Assembly: GCA_037042185.1 (NCBI GenBank)
Contig: JAXQJY010000024.1
Span: 868,001 to 932,000, forward strand
Origin: Sordariomycetes sp. S80-01Y
Lineage: Eukaryota > Ascomycota > Sordariomycetes
DNA length: 64,000 bases
Direction: 5' to 3'
In this document: one piece after another, positions 42,619-52,582 of the stretch
How positions within the stretch are numbered: position 1 is the stretch's first letter
Layout of the letters: every line of letters starts with the position of its first letter
Notes under the pieces: model-generated
Seen by the model: the letters and a program-made list of their open reading frames with translations, nothing else
What the model was told of the DNA's origin: nothing
The model's database searches: none
Position numbers and translations under genes: made by a program

Positions 42619-44616
42619 TCAGCCGGGGAATCCTCCACGCGCCATCTTCCTGGCCCGCCCCTCTCGTCGATTGTGGTTTGCCCGCGAGCCCTTGTTGGCT
42701 TCCTTGTGCTTTCTGGCGTTCTCGGTGCCCTTCTCGCCCGTCTGTCCGGCGACGTCTCCTCTCCCTCGCCCGCGACCACCTCCTCCACGCCCCCTGCCGC
42801 GACCTCTACCCCCTCGGGACGACCCTCCAGCGGCATCACTGTCTTCCTGTCCAGAGCCAGCGGGACTGGCTCTCCAACTCGTGCGTTCAATCTGCGCTTG
42901 CTCACCACTGAATGCGTACCTCGCGTCCAGCCTCCTCTTCAGTGCCGGTGTCCTCGCGAGCATAACCGCCCATCCTTCAATGGTCTCGTCCGTCATCCCC
43001 GTCTCCTCTCTCAGTTTGGCCCGCCCAGGTCCGCGCCTAGTTGCAGCATCCCGCGCGAACACCTTCTCGTCCATCTGGTACGCCCTGAACAGGACTTCCT
43101 CGTTGCCGTTGCTGACCCCGTCAGCTTCCTGGTTCGAGGAGTCGACCGTGCCGCCGACGTCAGCCGCATCGTAAGTGTCGTCGCGCTCGTCGTCGTCAGA
43201 GTCAAATGCTGCGAGGGCGGACATGATCGCCGACTTGCTCGGGGCTGTGGAGTTGAGGGCGTTGGCGGTCTTGTCCTTGTTGCGACCGAAGGAGATCTTG
43301 GAGACGTCGTGGGATAGTCGATCAAATTCGTCGTCGTCGTGAATGTTCTTCCTTGTTGGGAGTTGGGGGGGTGTGGAACGTGGCGCCAGGTCTTTGTGTT
43401 TTTGGGTTGGCGATGATGATCTAATCACGTTAGTTATACGCACGTTGAACGTCAATACATGAACATACAATGCTTCGCTCCGATCTGCCGTGGCGAGATG
43501 AGGCGGTAACGACTCTCCAAGCAGATTCGCAACGACCTGCTCAACGTCGTCCTGGTACTCATCCAGGCACTTAGACACGAAGCCAGCGCCAAGATCGGGA
43601 AACAGATCTTGAATCTGGGTGATCTGGCTCATCTTGTGCACATGCATCTCGACATCCACCTCGTCCGCCGTTTGCCTCCCCTTGCCTTTATCCACCTTCC
43701 TCTTGATTAGCCGCTTTGGCTTGACCATCGGGCCCTTCTTAAACTCTTGTAGAGCCGATATTCTCTTCTTGAAATTCTCACTCGCAGCATCCGTCGCCTC
43801 TGCTCTCCGCAGCAACGTCTTCAGTATCGGCGTCGACGTGACTAGCTCTGCCACCAGCGAATCATTGACGTTCAGCGGCCCAACCTTGTGCGCATCCGCA
43901 GCCGTCTTGAGCGCGTAGAGCTGATCATTCAGCATCGCCCACTTCGGCGGCTCGGCCTCCGTGAGCCCAATAAGACATAGATACATCGTCGAGATGATGG
44001 CTTTTCGCAGTGGCGGGTTCATGACCTTGAAGCACATAACCAAGGCGTCGAAGAAATCCGAGCCGGCGAGGAAGAGGGTGCACGCTTGGGGCGAGGCGTG
44101 GAGGAGCGGGTTGAGACGCGCGAGCTTGGCCTCGACTAGGTTGAGATCTCCCTTTATTCCGGCGTCCATCTGAGGGATGAGGAGTTTCTTGACTGAGGTG
44201 AGAGACCCCTCGATGGGCGTGGGTTGGGTGTTGAAGACTGCTGACAGGAGGGGTGTGGTGAGTTTCTTTGGGTAGATTCTCGTGAGACTTGAGAGGAAGT
44301 CAAAGTTGAGAAGTGAGGATGGTGGTGATAGAGTCAGGACTCTGTTTGTGAGCTGAAATGCCGACTTCAGGAGTGCTGATGAGTTTGGTCCAAGAGGCGC
44401 TATCCCTGACTCTGCCGTCTCCTCCATGAACGAGCTCAAAAACACCGTCAGAGACTCGTCTTCTGCCACCTTCTTCTTGAAATCCTTCTCCTCCAAACTG
44501 ACGCAAGCTTGTGAGAGAAGCAGCCATGCCTCCAGCAGCGAGTCCCAGTCTGACGCGCTGAGGTGACCCCTCCATGACGCTTTCGGGAAGGGCGCAAAGG
44601 GTGGTAGTGAAGCCAT
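42619..44616 (-). CDS. cue3: CUE-domain protein Cue3/ASCC2, RQT-complex subunit, 649 aa, one intron
   Basis: Cue3 (Rqt3; ASCC2 in animals) is a ubiquitin-binding subunit of the complex that splits ribosomes stalled by collisions. The N-terminal 300 residues are the helical ASCC2-like domain (WRGHLSASDWDSLLEAWL, FFDALVMCFK). The CUE domain lies at about 335-380 (MSQITQIQDLFPDLGAGFV, EQVVANLLGE). The C-terminus is a long RG-rich stretch (GGRGRGRGRGGGGRGRGRG) followed by a basic tail, suited to RNA or ribosome contact. A 48-nt intron at 43421..43468 (GTATGT, AACTAAC, TTAG) is a multiple of three and would otherwise be read through as 16 odd residues. It is tail-to-tail with the C2H2-protease gene, only 7 nt between stops, and divergent from rps20. 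Confidence 0.88.
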   Translation of the reverse strand: MASLPPFAPFPKASWRGHLSASDWDSLLEAWLLLSQACVSLEEKDFKKKVAEDESLTVFLSSFMEETAESGIAPLGPNSSALLKSAFQLTNRVLTLSPPSSLLNFDFLSSLTRIYPKKLTTPLLSAVFNTQPTPIEGSLTSVKKLLIPQMDAGIKGDLNLVEAKLARLNPLLHASPQACTLFLAGSDFFDALVMCFKVMNPPLRKAIISTMYLCLIGLTEAEPPKWAMLNDQLYALKTAADAHKVGPLNVNDSLVAELVTSTPILKTLLRRAEATDAASENFKKRISALQEFKKGPMVKPKRLIKRKVDKGKGRQTADEVDVEMHVHKMSQITQIQDLFPDLGAGFVSKCLDEYQDDVEQVVANLLGESLPPHLATADRSEALYVHVLTFNVRITNVIRSSSPTQKHKDLAPRSTPPQLPTRKNIHDDDEFDRLSHDVSKISFGRNKDKTANALNSTAPSKSAIMSALAAFDSDDDERDDTYDAADVGGTVDSSNQEADGVSNGNEEVLFRAYQMDEKVFARDAATRRGPGRAKLREETGMTDETIEGWAVMLARTPALKRRLDARYAFSGEQAQIERTSWRASPAGSGQEDSDAAGGSSRGGRGRGRGRGGGGRGRGRGDVAGQTGEKGTENARKHKEANKGSRANHNRREGRARKMARGGFPG

Positions 44617-45052
44617 GTCGGACGATGCTTTAAGGTGTCGCCTTTTCAGCTCTTTGAGTCTTTATAACAACAGGAAAGAAGTCTTAAGCCTCGCGGGCCA
44701 TGCTGGTGCTTTTGTTTACTCGCCCGCCCTCATCGCCGAATGAATCATCGTGAGCACTCGCCGCAGCCGCAGGCCCGCAGCATTGAAGTCAGTCGGTACG
44801 TACCGTCCCAGCGCCCCCCGCATCTCCGCCAATGACAGGCAAGCCCTGCTCGTCAGGCTGACGCTTATCTTATCCGGGTCTAGCGCGCACACATCTCGCA
44901 TCTTTTCCAACCCCACCAAAAATTCCACGATTCTTGCGACCGCCTCTATTCTTGATTTCTCTTCCCAACAACCAGAACGCACCGCCCCTCTTCATCACTT
45001 TGCCGCAACGCCAGTTCGAGTCGTGAAGAGACTTGTCCCAACATTCGACAAA
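44617..45052. promoter_or_regulatory. Shared divergent promoter, cue3 and rps20
   Basis: 436 nt between start codons. The rps20 side has a pyrimidine-rich stretch (CCCCTCTTCATCAC) just upstream, normal for ribosomal protein genes. No TATA box seen. Confidence 0.6.
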
Positions 45053-45490
45053 ATGTCTTCCTACAACAAGCCTGAGAAGGACCAGGGTGGCGAGGCTCCC
45101 GTACGTGTCCCCCTCGTCGCTGTGCTCGCAAAGCCATGCGGCGCCAGGCCTGCTTGAAGCTCAATGCTAATGCCCGGACAGAAGAGCCACAAGATCCGCA
45201 TCACCCTCTCCTCCCGCAAGGTCCAGACCCTCGAGAAGGTCTGCTCCGAGATCATCGACCGCTCCAAGAGCAAGGACCTGCGCTTCAAGGGCCCCGTCCG
45301 CCTGCCCACCAAGACCCTCAAGATCACCACCCGCAAGACCCCTTGCGGTGAGGGTTCCAAGACCTGGGACTGCTACGAGATGCGCATCCACAAGCGCCTC
45401 ATCGACTTGACCGCCCCCACCGAGGTCGTCAAGCAGATCATTGTCAACATCGACGCCGGTGTTGAGGTCGAGGTCACCATTGCTGCTTAA
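45053..45490 (+). CDS. rps20: 40S ribosomal protein S20 (uS10), 118 aa, one intron
   Basis: Small-subunit protein of the head, next to the site where collided ribosomes touch. Exon 1 is 45053..45100 (16 codons) and exon 2 is 45182..45490; the 81-nt intron (GTACGT...GCTAAT...ACAG) is phase 0. Typical uS10 sequence: [39 protein letters not shown], then [18 protein letters not shown] and VEVEVTIAA at the end. An intron near the start codon is common in fungal ribosomal protein genes. The flexible N-terminal tail has lysines at 6 and 9, comparable to the lysines (6 and 8) ubiquitinated on yeast uS10 during ribosome quality control. Confidence 0.97.
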
Positions 45491-45680
45491 GTGCAGTGAT
45501 TGGATCGGACATCAGCGGAGGAAAATCAGGCAGTCCGTGCCAGGTACCAGGCTGGGCTCAAATAAAGACACTTAGGTGCATTTCAATTCCGTCGTGATGT
45601 TCAATGATGCCATGTCCACAAACTATGAATATAACAAGATGTACTCAACGCCGTGGGATGCTACGCACTCAACCCGTCAC

Positions 45681-47797
45681 TTAGAAATTCCATAATGTAC
45701 AGTCCCTCGGCGGCGGCAACTCAGGCATCAAGCCGTCAACGAATTCCCCCGTCTGCGCAAATTTCTCCCACCGCTCCTTCGATTCCTGGTCATAATCCTC
45801 CACGGGCAAGGACGTATCCTTGTTGTATGCTGGAGGCCCGTTTGGGAACCATATCCGCTGCCACGTACCGTCAAATTGCTGGATGCCCGGCAGTCCGTCC
45901 TTGTAAGCAACCTGTTTATCGCGGAACGAGGCAAGCCTGCCGTCCATGCCCTTTGATGCATACGATGAGACAGGGGGGTGTTTCCTCGTGCTGTCAGGAG
46001 GATAGGGGTTGTTCTCCCCATCTGCCTGCGCGGCATTCGCTGCGCCGGGTGCGCTGGCGAAGGCATTGTTTTGGGCTGCCTGTTGTCCAAAGCCGCCACT
46101 GGGCTGTCCTGGTGGTTTCGACGCGAAAGGATTGGCAGCATTTTGAGAGTTGTTCGTGGATGCGAAGGGATTGGGTTTCGCCCCGGGTTGACTTGGCTGG
46201 CCAAAAGTCGACGTCTGCCCGGCTGGTTGAGATGGCTGACCAAAGGGATTTGGTTTCGACTGCTCCTGGTTGCTGCCGCCAGAACCAAATGGGTTAGGTT
46301 TCGACTGCTCCTGGCTGTTGCCCGCGGAACCAAATGGGTTTGGTTTCGCGTTGTTCTGCGCTGTCTGACCAAAAGGACTCGGGGCGTTGTTGCTACCATT
46401 GTTTGCGGCACTCGCGAATGGACTCGCGTTGCTATTGTTGCTGTTTGCTGCTGAGGCAAAGGGGCTTGCGTTATTGTTCGTGCTGCCGGCATTTGATCCG
46501 AAGGGATTCGGCTTTGCGCCCAATTGGCTTGGTTGGCCAAAGGCAGAGGTCTGCGGTCCAGGTTGTGATGGCTTCCCGAAAGCTGAGCCGCCGCCACCTA
46601 ATTGTGAAGGCTGGCCAAAAGCTGATCCTCCTGTGTTTCCTGGCTGCGAGGGCTGGCCAAACGCAGAGCCACCCGTGTTCCCTGGCTGTGATGGCTGGCC
46701 AAACGCAGAACCACCCGTGTTGCCTGGTTGAGAAGGCTGGCCAAACGTTGAGCCTTGGCTCTGCGAGGGCTGGCCAAAGGGGTTCGGCTTTGCTCCTAAC
46801 TGAGTTGGCTGCCCAAAAGCGGAAGTGCTCCCAGGTGCCGATGGTTGCCCAAACGCAGAGCCTGTGTTGCCTGGCTGGGAGGGCTGTCCGAAAGTCGACC
46901 CTTGGGTCTGTGATGACGCGCCAAAGGGGTTGGGCTTTGCGCCTAGTTGACTAGGCTGACCAAATGCAGAACCTCCGCCTCCTAGTTGGCTGGGCTGCCC
47001 GAACGCCGACCCCTGCGTCTGTCCGCTCGGTTGGCCAAAGGGGCTTGGTTTTGCGCCCAGTTGACTCGGCTGTCCGAAAGCACTCGGGGTCTGCTGCGCT
47101 CCTCCGCCGAACGGGTTGCTCGTGCCCGCAGCACTCCCGCCTCCGAATGGGTTGCCCGCGGCTCCCGTCTGCCTCTTCCCAACCTCAAACACCCCAAACG
47201 GCGCTCCCTGGGTGCCCTGCTCGCATATGTCGTGTCGATTCGGATGCTGATTCTCCTGGCCCACGATAAACTCAATAGCACCCCGCAGGTCCTTGACCGC
47301 ATTCTGCATCTGTGACTGGGCGTTGGCGTACAGGTCCTGCGCTTCCTTGATAGCCTGCTGCTCCGTGCCAGCCGCAACGCCGGCGATGTGGTGAAGCCGC
47401 ATCTCCTCAAAGCTCTGCTCCCTCGGGTATCCACCAAACAGCTGCCCTGGTGCGTCTCGGCCGGGGGCGTATGCGCTGAGGATCCATGTCGGCGGGTCGG
47501 AAACCAGGTCTGTCTCGATGCCTTCAGGTGTGATTCTGTACTTTTCTGGGGGGCTGTCAGCTGGATGCTCTTGCTGAGAACGGAATAGAAGAGGGGGGGT
47601 AGGTACCTGCTCCCTGGGGCTGAGCTCTGCTTCCGCCCGAGGAGTTGTTGGCGAGGGCGCCGAAGCGGGAGCCGCCGCCAGTGCTGTGTTCGAAGCGGCA
47701 GTTGTCTGGAAAGTCAGTTACGGCGGGCGCAATTTGGGGGGATGTACGTACTTCCGAACTTGCAATTGCCCTGCTGGTAGAACTTGCAGAGCGTCAT
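45681..47797 (-). CDS. nup42: FG nucleoporin with CCCH zinc finger (Nup42/Amo1), 669 aa, two introns
   Basis: Cytoplasmic-face nucleoporin that helps Gle1/Dbp5 in mRNA export. Exons: 47797..47752, 47705..47607, 47545..45681, with in-phase joins. The N-terminus MTLCKFYQQGNCKFGNNCRF is a C-x7-C-x5-C-x3-H finger split by intron 1. A conserved block (GIETDLVSDPPTWILSAYAP, LFGGYPREQSFEEMRL) and a helical segment precede about 340 residues of FG repeats (AFGQPSQ, NPFG). The C-terminus carries the Gle1-binding-like segment (FRDKQVAYKDGLPGIQQFDG, WFPNGPPAYNKD) and ends DCTLWNF. Order and length fit fungal Amo1/Nup42. Confidence 0.9.
46140..47160 (-). repeat. FG-repeat coding region with tandem near-identical DNA units
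   Basis: Roughly 25-40-nt modules encoding (S/T)AFGQPSQ(L/P)G(A/N) and KPNPFG recur more than a dozen times. Three adjacent units encoding GNTGGSAFGQPSQP at about 46625-46735 are almost identical in DNA. Suits slippage and unequal exchange; boundaries are approximate. Confidence 0.8.
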
Positions 47798-48248
47798 TCT
47801 GGCGGCTCTTTATCGATGGGCCGCGACCGTCGTCGTTTGGGAGAATTGGGGTTGAACAAAGCTTGTCGGTCGCACGGAGGCTAAATCATGTCGCAATCGA
47901 ACACTGGCGACGGTCGTCATTCGCAGCAGTCATTAATTGATTCGTGGTGTCTTCGGATGGGTGTCGTCGGTCCTGGAACAATGGGTTCGCGGTGGCTTGA
48001 GGTTGAGAGGTTCGCTATTCAGCCCGTCAACAACCCAATGCATTGAACCTTCGACGCGTAAAAATTAAGTGGGCTGTTCACCTATCGCGCCTAGCCTCAA
48101 CTCTCAGCCTTCCCTTGCATCATCACGTCACAACAAGACCAGCGTCGATGTAACATCAACATTTTGGGTGCTCATTTTTCAAGTGTCATTCGAGTTTATC
48201 TTTTATGTACTTCTGATTTCTAGTAGTGCCATCTTGGCGATATCCGCT
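47798..48248. other. Intergenic, nup42 promoter and 3' flank of the GH5 gene
   Basis: 451 nt. AAAAATTAAGTG near 48060 and T-rich sequence near 48175-48215 probably belong to the 3' region of the upstream glycosidase gene. No gene recognised. Confidence 0.5.
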
Positions 48249-49536
48249 TCAGCTCAACGTCGCCTCAATCGACGGCTTCATCACGCCCTCAATGTACTCC
48301 TCGTTCCTCCAGGCCGACCAGTCATGGTTGTACAGACCCCAGGTCTCGTCGTAGTCCTGCTCGCCCGACCTCATGTAGTAGCTACCCACGACAACCCACT
48401 GCATCCATCCCGCCGTGTTGCCCGGCATCCACTCAGCGAGGCACGTCGAGTACACGCCCTGGTACGTATCGTCCTCCATGTTGAAGCCGAATTCCGTGAT
48501 CAGCACAGGGAATGTGTTCACTGTGGTCTCCTCGTCGGGGTTCATAGCCTGCGCGCCGCCATTGTAGAGAGAGCCTTGCAGACCGGGGCAGTCGTCGGTC
48601 TCGGTGTTGTAGTTGTGCAGCTCGATGGCCAGCTTATCGGCGTAGCCCTCGAAGTCGTCAAACGAGAAAACCGTGTCAGAGGGCGTGAGGGCCTCGCCGC
48701 GTACGACGGGCTGCATGGTGGTGTCGAAGTTGAGGCCCGAAAGGATGACGATGGGGTCTGGGTTCGCGGCGTTGACGGCGTCCGCACCGCGGCGCACGTA
48801 GTTGTACCAGACCTCCCAGGTGTAGGGTTCGACGGTGTCTGGGCCGTTGCTCGGCTCTCGCAGCTCATTGCGGATGGACATGGACATGAGGTTGGGCCAG
48901 TTGGCGGCCTGGCTTGTCAGCATCACCAATATCAGATAAGGGGAGTTGACCTACGTGCTCAGCCATGTATCCTAGGCCGCGAACCCAGTTGTCCGCATTG
49001 AAGAATTCATCTCCCCACCAGCTGTTGCCATCATCTGTAGAGCAGCACCATTCTCCGCTGGACATGTGGTTGTCGAGATTGACGTAGATCTCCTGCGCGT
49101 TGAGCTCCTCAACCACAGCGTCAAAAATCTCCAGTCTCGTGCTCTCAGCCGTGAATTGGGGGTTGTTCCTCAGAACGTTCTCCAGAATCACTGTTGCATT
49201 CTCAACTCCCAGAGCATCCTCGAAGGCTGTTTGAATGGAGACGTCCTGGCCGTCGTTGGCGTAGATCTGGTCGATCATTTCGATGGCGTAGGTGAGACGA
49301 ACGACATTCATGCCGAGGGACTTGATGTCGCTGACAACCTTCTCAATTGAGGTGTACTGGAGTCCCTCTGGGATCATCACATCATTGTGGCCCGGCCAGT
49401 TTGTGCCGGCCGTCTTGACGGAGTTGCCCTCGGAGTCGAGGATCAGGGGACCGTCGACGGTGAATGGGAGGTTTGGGAAGGCCTGGACAGCCTTAAGGAT
49501 GGCACTGATGCCAACGAGGGAGCGTAGAGACAGCAT
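48249..49536 (-). CDS. Secreted glycoside hydrolase family 5 (cellulase-like), 413 aa, one intron
   Basis: Exon 1 is 49536..48955 and exon 2 is 48908..48249; the 46-nt intron (GTAGGT...GCTGACAAGCCAG) joins GYMAEH|AANWPN. A signal peptide covers about residues 1-19 (MLSLRSLVGISAILKAVQA). The (beta/alpha)8 barrel shows NVVRLTYAIEMIDQ, the acid/base Glu209 in SIRNELRE, a conserved ELHNYN, and the nucleophile Glu333 in LITEFGF. These make it an active-site-complete GH5 retaining enzyme. There is no cellulose-binding module. The exact substrate (glucan, mannan or other) is not decided by what I can see. A TTAAAAGG element about 75 nt upstream may serve as TATA box. Confidence 0.9.
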
Positions 49537-50822
49537 TTTGGAAAAGATCTGATTGGAAAATGGCGTGCTCTGGGATCACGGGTTCGTGGCAAGGGGATCG
49601 TGGTCCCTTTTAAGTCCCTCGACGCTCGCCTCCCCAGCGCCAGCAAGGGACCACTTTCTAGAACTCAATAAGCTATCTGCAAGACACTCAGAGAAGTCGA
49701 CGCACATGCTACAGTCGTCATTGACCCCTCCATCCCAACGGCCTTATTTCCAAGTTCACTTGAGGAACATAGCCGAATGGACGACGCCACTGGGCCGCCT
49801 ACAAAAGGGGTCCTCCTCTCGGCAAGTGTACCGCAGCGGGCATCGGACGAATGAGCCGTGAGGGTCTCGGCATTTCTTTGCTGCGAACTACGATCCGCTT
49901 GTGATGGCCATGAGAGCCGGTGGCTGGACGTCACAGCACGTCGATCTACCGATAGGCCGCCAGCAATTACCCCGGACCCCGCATCGTCGGAAAACAAGCT
50001 TGGCTCCCCGCGCACCTTCACATGGGTTCTCCGGAGTATTGGCTCATTACGAGGCAGGCCCGGCGCGTCGTGGGGATCTGCACGGCCGCTTGGGTGGCAT
50101 CGTGGAAAGTTGGCGATTTCTGACTGGAGCGCATGTTTGAGCTGGGCTAGTGCGTCCGGTCACGGGCGAAGAATGCACCCGATGGGGAACACCAGTGGGA
50201 TAAGGCAGCTTAGAAGGAAAATACTTGATTCGACATGTCGAATGATACTGCTTCATTGCTGGGCCTTTGGTCCAAAGCCGTTCAAGCTCTCTGACTAGCC
50301 TTTTGTACATGTGCACACATGACCACCGCTTGGCGGGTAGCAGATGCCTCGCTGGGAGGTTCCCGTGAAGACCCTGACACTATGAATGATGTACCAAGCT
50401 CCTAATCTAGTCGCAGCAGCCGCATTGCGAATCAACTACTATATTAGTAAGCCTGTTCGAACCAACAAGCGGAAAAAGTAAATGGAGTTGCATGACCTTG
50501 CTCCTGATATAAACTAAAAGCTAAGCACAAGATAGTATCTGCTAAGTGTTTCCACGCCAGCACTTCCAGCACTTCAGCTTTAGGGTATAGCACGGCAAAG
50601 TCGGTGCGCGGGATACCATGAAACTTACACAAGCGTCGTTGGGGGCTCAACATATCCTGGGATGTCCTGACGATCGCAGCTTTCGTTGAGGCCAGTCCAG
50701 ATAATGCAAAGTGCCACCGATTCCCAAGAAGTCAGAAGATCGTGACAGTAGAAGCGCAACGCCGGCTTTAGCAGAAGCTCGCTCAAGGTACCTGGGCCAG
50801 CGCTGCCTCATGCAGACTTGCT
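49537..50822. other. Gene-free stretch between GH5 and the CocE-type hydrolase
   Basis: About 1.3 kb; GH5 promoter at the left end, 3' flank of the hydrolase gene at the right. GACAGCTTAG-type and short frames only. Nothing else recognised. Confidence 0.5.
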
Positions 50823-52490
50823 TCAACTGATTAACGCCGTGACTGGAAGCACCAGCTTCGACATGTGCCCCACAGAATGATGAACCGTGTGAACCGCTGG
50901 CCTCGTTGTCGACCCTGTCCCCGGGTGTTCCCCTGTCCCCAAATTGCGGATATAAGCAGGATGTGCACTTCCCGCAACGATGACGCGGATACTTGAGCCC
51001 TGACGGAATAAATGACCGCAGTCTTTGAGGTGCAACTGCAGCGGTCCCGGACCCCGTGCAGGATCCAGGCGCTTATAGATATCGCTGATGCGTGTAGATT
51101 TGCCTTTGCTGTTGACCTCGCTGAGACGGACGAGGATATCTACGTTGGGGTTATCGCTGGAGTGGTTGAGCTCGATGAACGGCTGGCCGCAGACTTCTAA
51201 ATCGGTGTCTAGTGGTTTCGAGGTAAAGGCGACGACGTCGGTACGTTGAGCGAGCGAAGTGTCGTCGTAGCTGGCAGGGATCATGTCATCAAAGGGTCGA
51301 GGCATGCCGGTGTGAGGCGTTGGTTCCGTTGGGTCGAACGTGAAAGATGAGCTCGAGACTTGGTCCAAAGGCTTTTGTGAAGAAAGGCCCTTGCCTGGAG
51401 CCAAGTAAAGCTCTTGCTTCGAAACGGGGGTTGGTGGCCAGCTTTGAAGCTCCCGCCATTGTTCCGCCCCGGTGACAAAAGCTCGGCAAGGTTTCGTTGG
51501 GAAGCCTTTTCCTCGACCGGCAAGGTGTATCTCGATGAAGCGAAAGGCATTTGCAATGGTAACTCCTCGCTGCGCGCCTAGATGCGACCACGGTCCTATA
51601 ACCAGGTATGCCTCGATGCCTCGTTCAGCCAAGATGCTATGTTGATCAAGAATCATGGGCATAACGCTGTCATTCCACCCTGTAACCTGCAAGATGGGTA
51701 GGTTGGCACGGTCCAGCGCCTCACGTTGGTTCATAGACTTCGATAGCGACCCCGACAAATGATCATCCATGACGACTTCCTCGAGCCAAGGAGGAGCATG
51801 GTCCTGAAAGTGCTCCCTAATACCCCCTACCAATGGAATACTGTCGTAGAGCGGCTTGAGCGTCTGAGGTAGCTGCTTAATGTAAGAGATACCGGGCGTG
51901 AGGCCACGCTTGGGCGCTGTCATGAGATCGGCCCAAGCCAATAGATGCGACTCCATCGCTCCATTACCCCAAGTGAAGGCCCCGAAATCGTGAGGACCAG
52001 TGCTGATGACGGCGGCTTTCATGTCGTCAGGCGGGTCAGAGAGGATAGCCCATTGTGTGAAGCCGAGGTACGAGCCTCCATAGGTGGCAAAGGAACCAGT
52101 GTACCACGGCTGCTCGCGCATCCAGGCGACGGTTTCCAGCCCATCCTCAGCCTCGTAGGCTGCAACGACCACCTCCTGGCCGTCCGAGGGATCCGTCCCA
52201 CGACAGGCGGCCAGCAGGACCTGGTAGCCCCGAGAGGCAAACATGCGCGCGTGGCCCAACGCCATCATGGGCCCAATTCCATACGAGGTGCGCACGAGAA
52301 TAGTTCCATGAGGTGATGCTATTCTGGGCCGATAGAGGTTGGCGGCAAGCTGGATGGCACCGTGGCTCCCGACCGGAATGCGCAGGCTCTCAACGGTGTA
52401 GCTGCAAGTCTCCCCGGAAAGCCCACACCACCAGCCGACAAGTCGGTCGACAAGTAGATTTATCCAGCCTCGTTCAACGGGTGGGGTCAT
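50823..52490 (-). CDS. CocE/NonD-type X-Pro dipeptidyl-peptidase-like hydrolase, 555 aa, single exon
   Basis: Alpha/beta-hydrolase of the S15/CocE group with a C-terminal jelly-roll domain. The nucleophile Ser140 is in ATYGGSYLGF. The acid Asp274 is in VTGWNDSV. The His303 of the triad is in VIGPWSHLG. Oxyanion-region residues lie in RTSYGIGP. The C-terminal domain (about 385-555) includes FTSKPLDTDLEVCGQPFIEL and VDILVRLSEV, typical of the family. No signal peptide or membrane span is seen, so probably intracellular. Related enzymes act on acylated drugs, peptides or esters, and the natural substrate here is unknown. A TATATAT at 52576..52582 lies about 86 nt upstream of the start codon. Confidence 0.88.
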   Translation of the reverse strand: MTPPVERGWINLLVDRLVGWWCGLSGETCSYTVESLRIPVGSHGAIQLAANLYRPRIASPHGTILVRTSYGIGPMMALGHARMFASRGYQVLLAACRGTDPSDGQEVVVAAYEAEDGLETVAWMREQPWYTGSFATYGGSYLGFTQWAILSDPPDDMKAAVISTGPHDFGAFTWGNGAMESHLLAWADLMTAPKRGLTPGISYIKQLPQTLKPLYDSIPLVGGIREHFQDHAPPWLEEVVMDDHLSGSLSKSMNQREALDRANLPILQVTGWNDSVMPMILDQHSILAERGIEAYLVIGPWSHLGAQRGVTIANAFRFIEIHLAGRGKGFPTKPCRAFVTGAEQWRELQSWPPTPVSKQELYLAPGKGLSSQKPLDQVSSSSFTFDPTEPTPHTGMPRPFDDMIPASYDDTSLAQRTDVVAFTSKPLDTDLEVCGQPFIELNHSSDNPNVDILVRLSEVNSKGKSTRISDIYKRLDPARGPGPLQLHLKDCGHLFRQGSSIRVIVAGSAHPAYIRNLGTGEHPGTGSTTRPAVHTVHHSVGHMSKLVLPVTALIS

Positions 52491-52575
52491 TGCGGTTGAT
52501 TTATTGATAGGAAGAGCGAAATGTGAAGAATTAATGGAGGTGATAGCGACGCTTACGCCGTAAATGCTACTTTGG

Positions 52576-52582
52576 TATATAT
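52576..52582 (-). promoter_or_regulatory. TATA box of the CocE-type hydrolase gene
   Basis: TATATAT about 86 nt upstream of the start codon at 52490, read on the minus strand as ATATATA. Position fits a fungal TATA box; the element is palindromic in part. Confidence 0.5.

Noticed and set aside
50410-50470. A possible tRNA, suggested by GTTCGAACC near 50455
   Set aside because: No matching acceptor and anticodon stems could be folded by eye around it.
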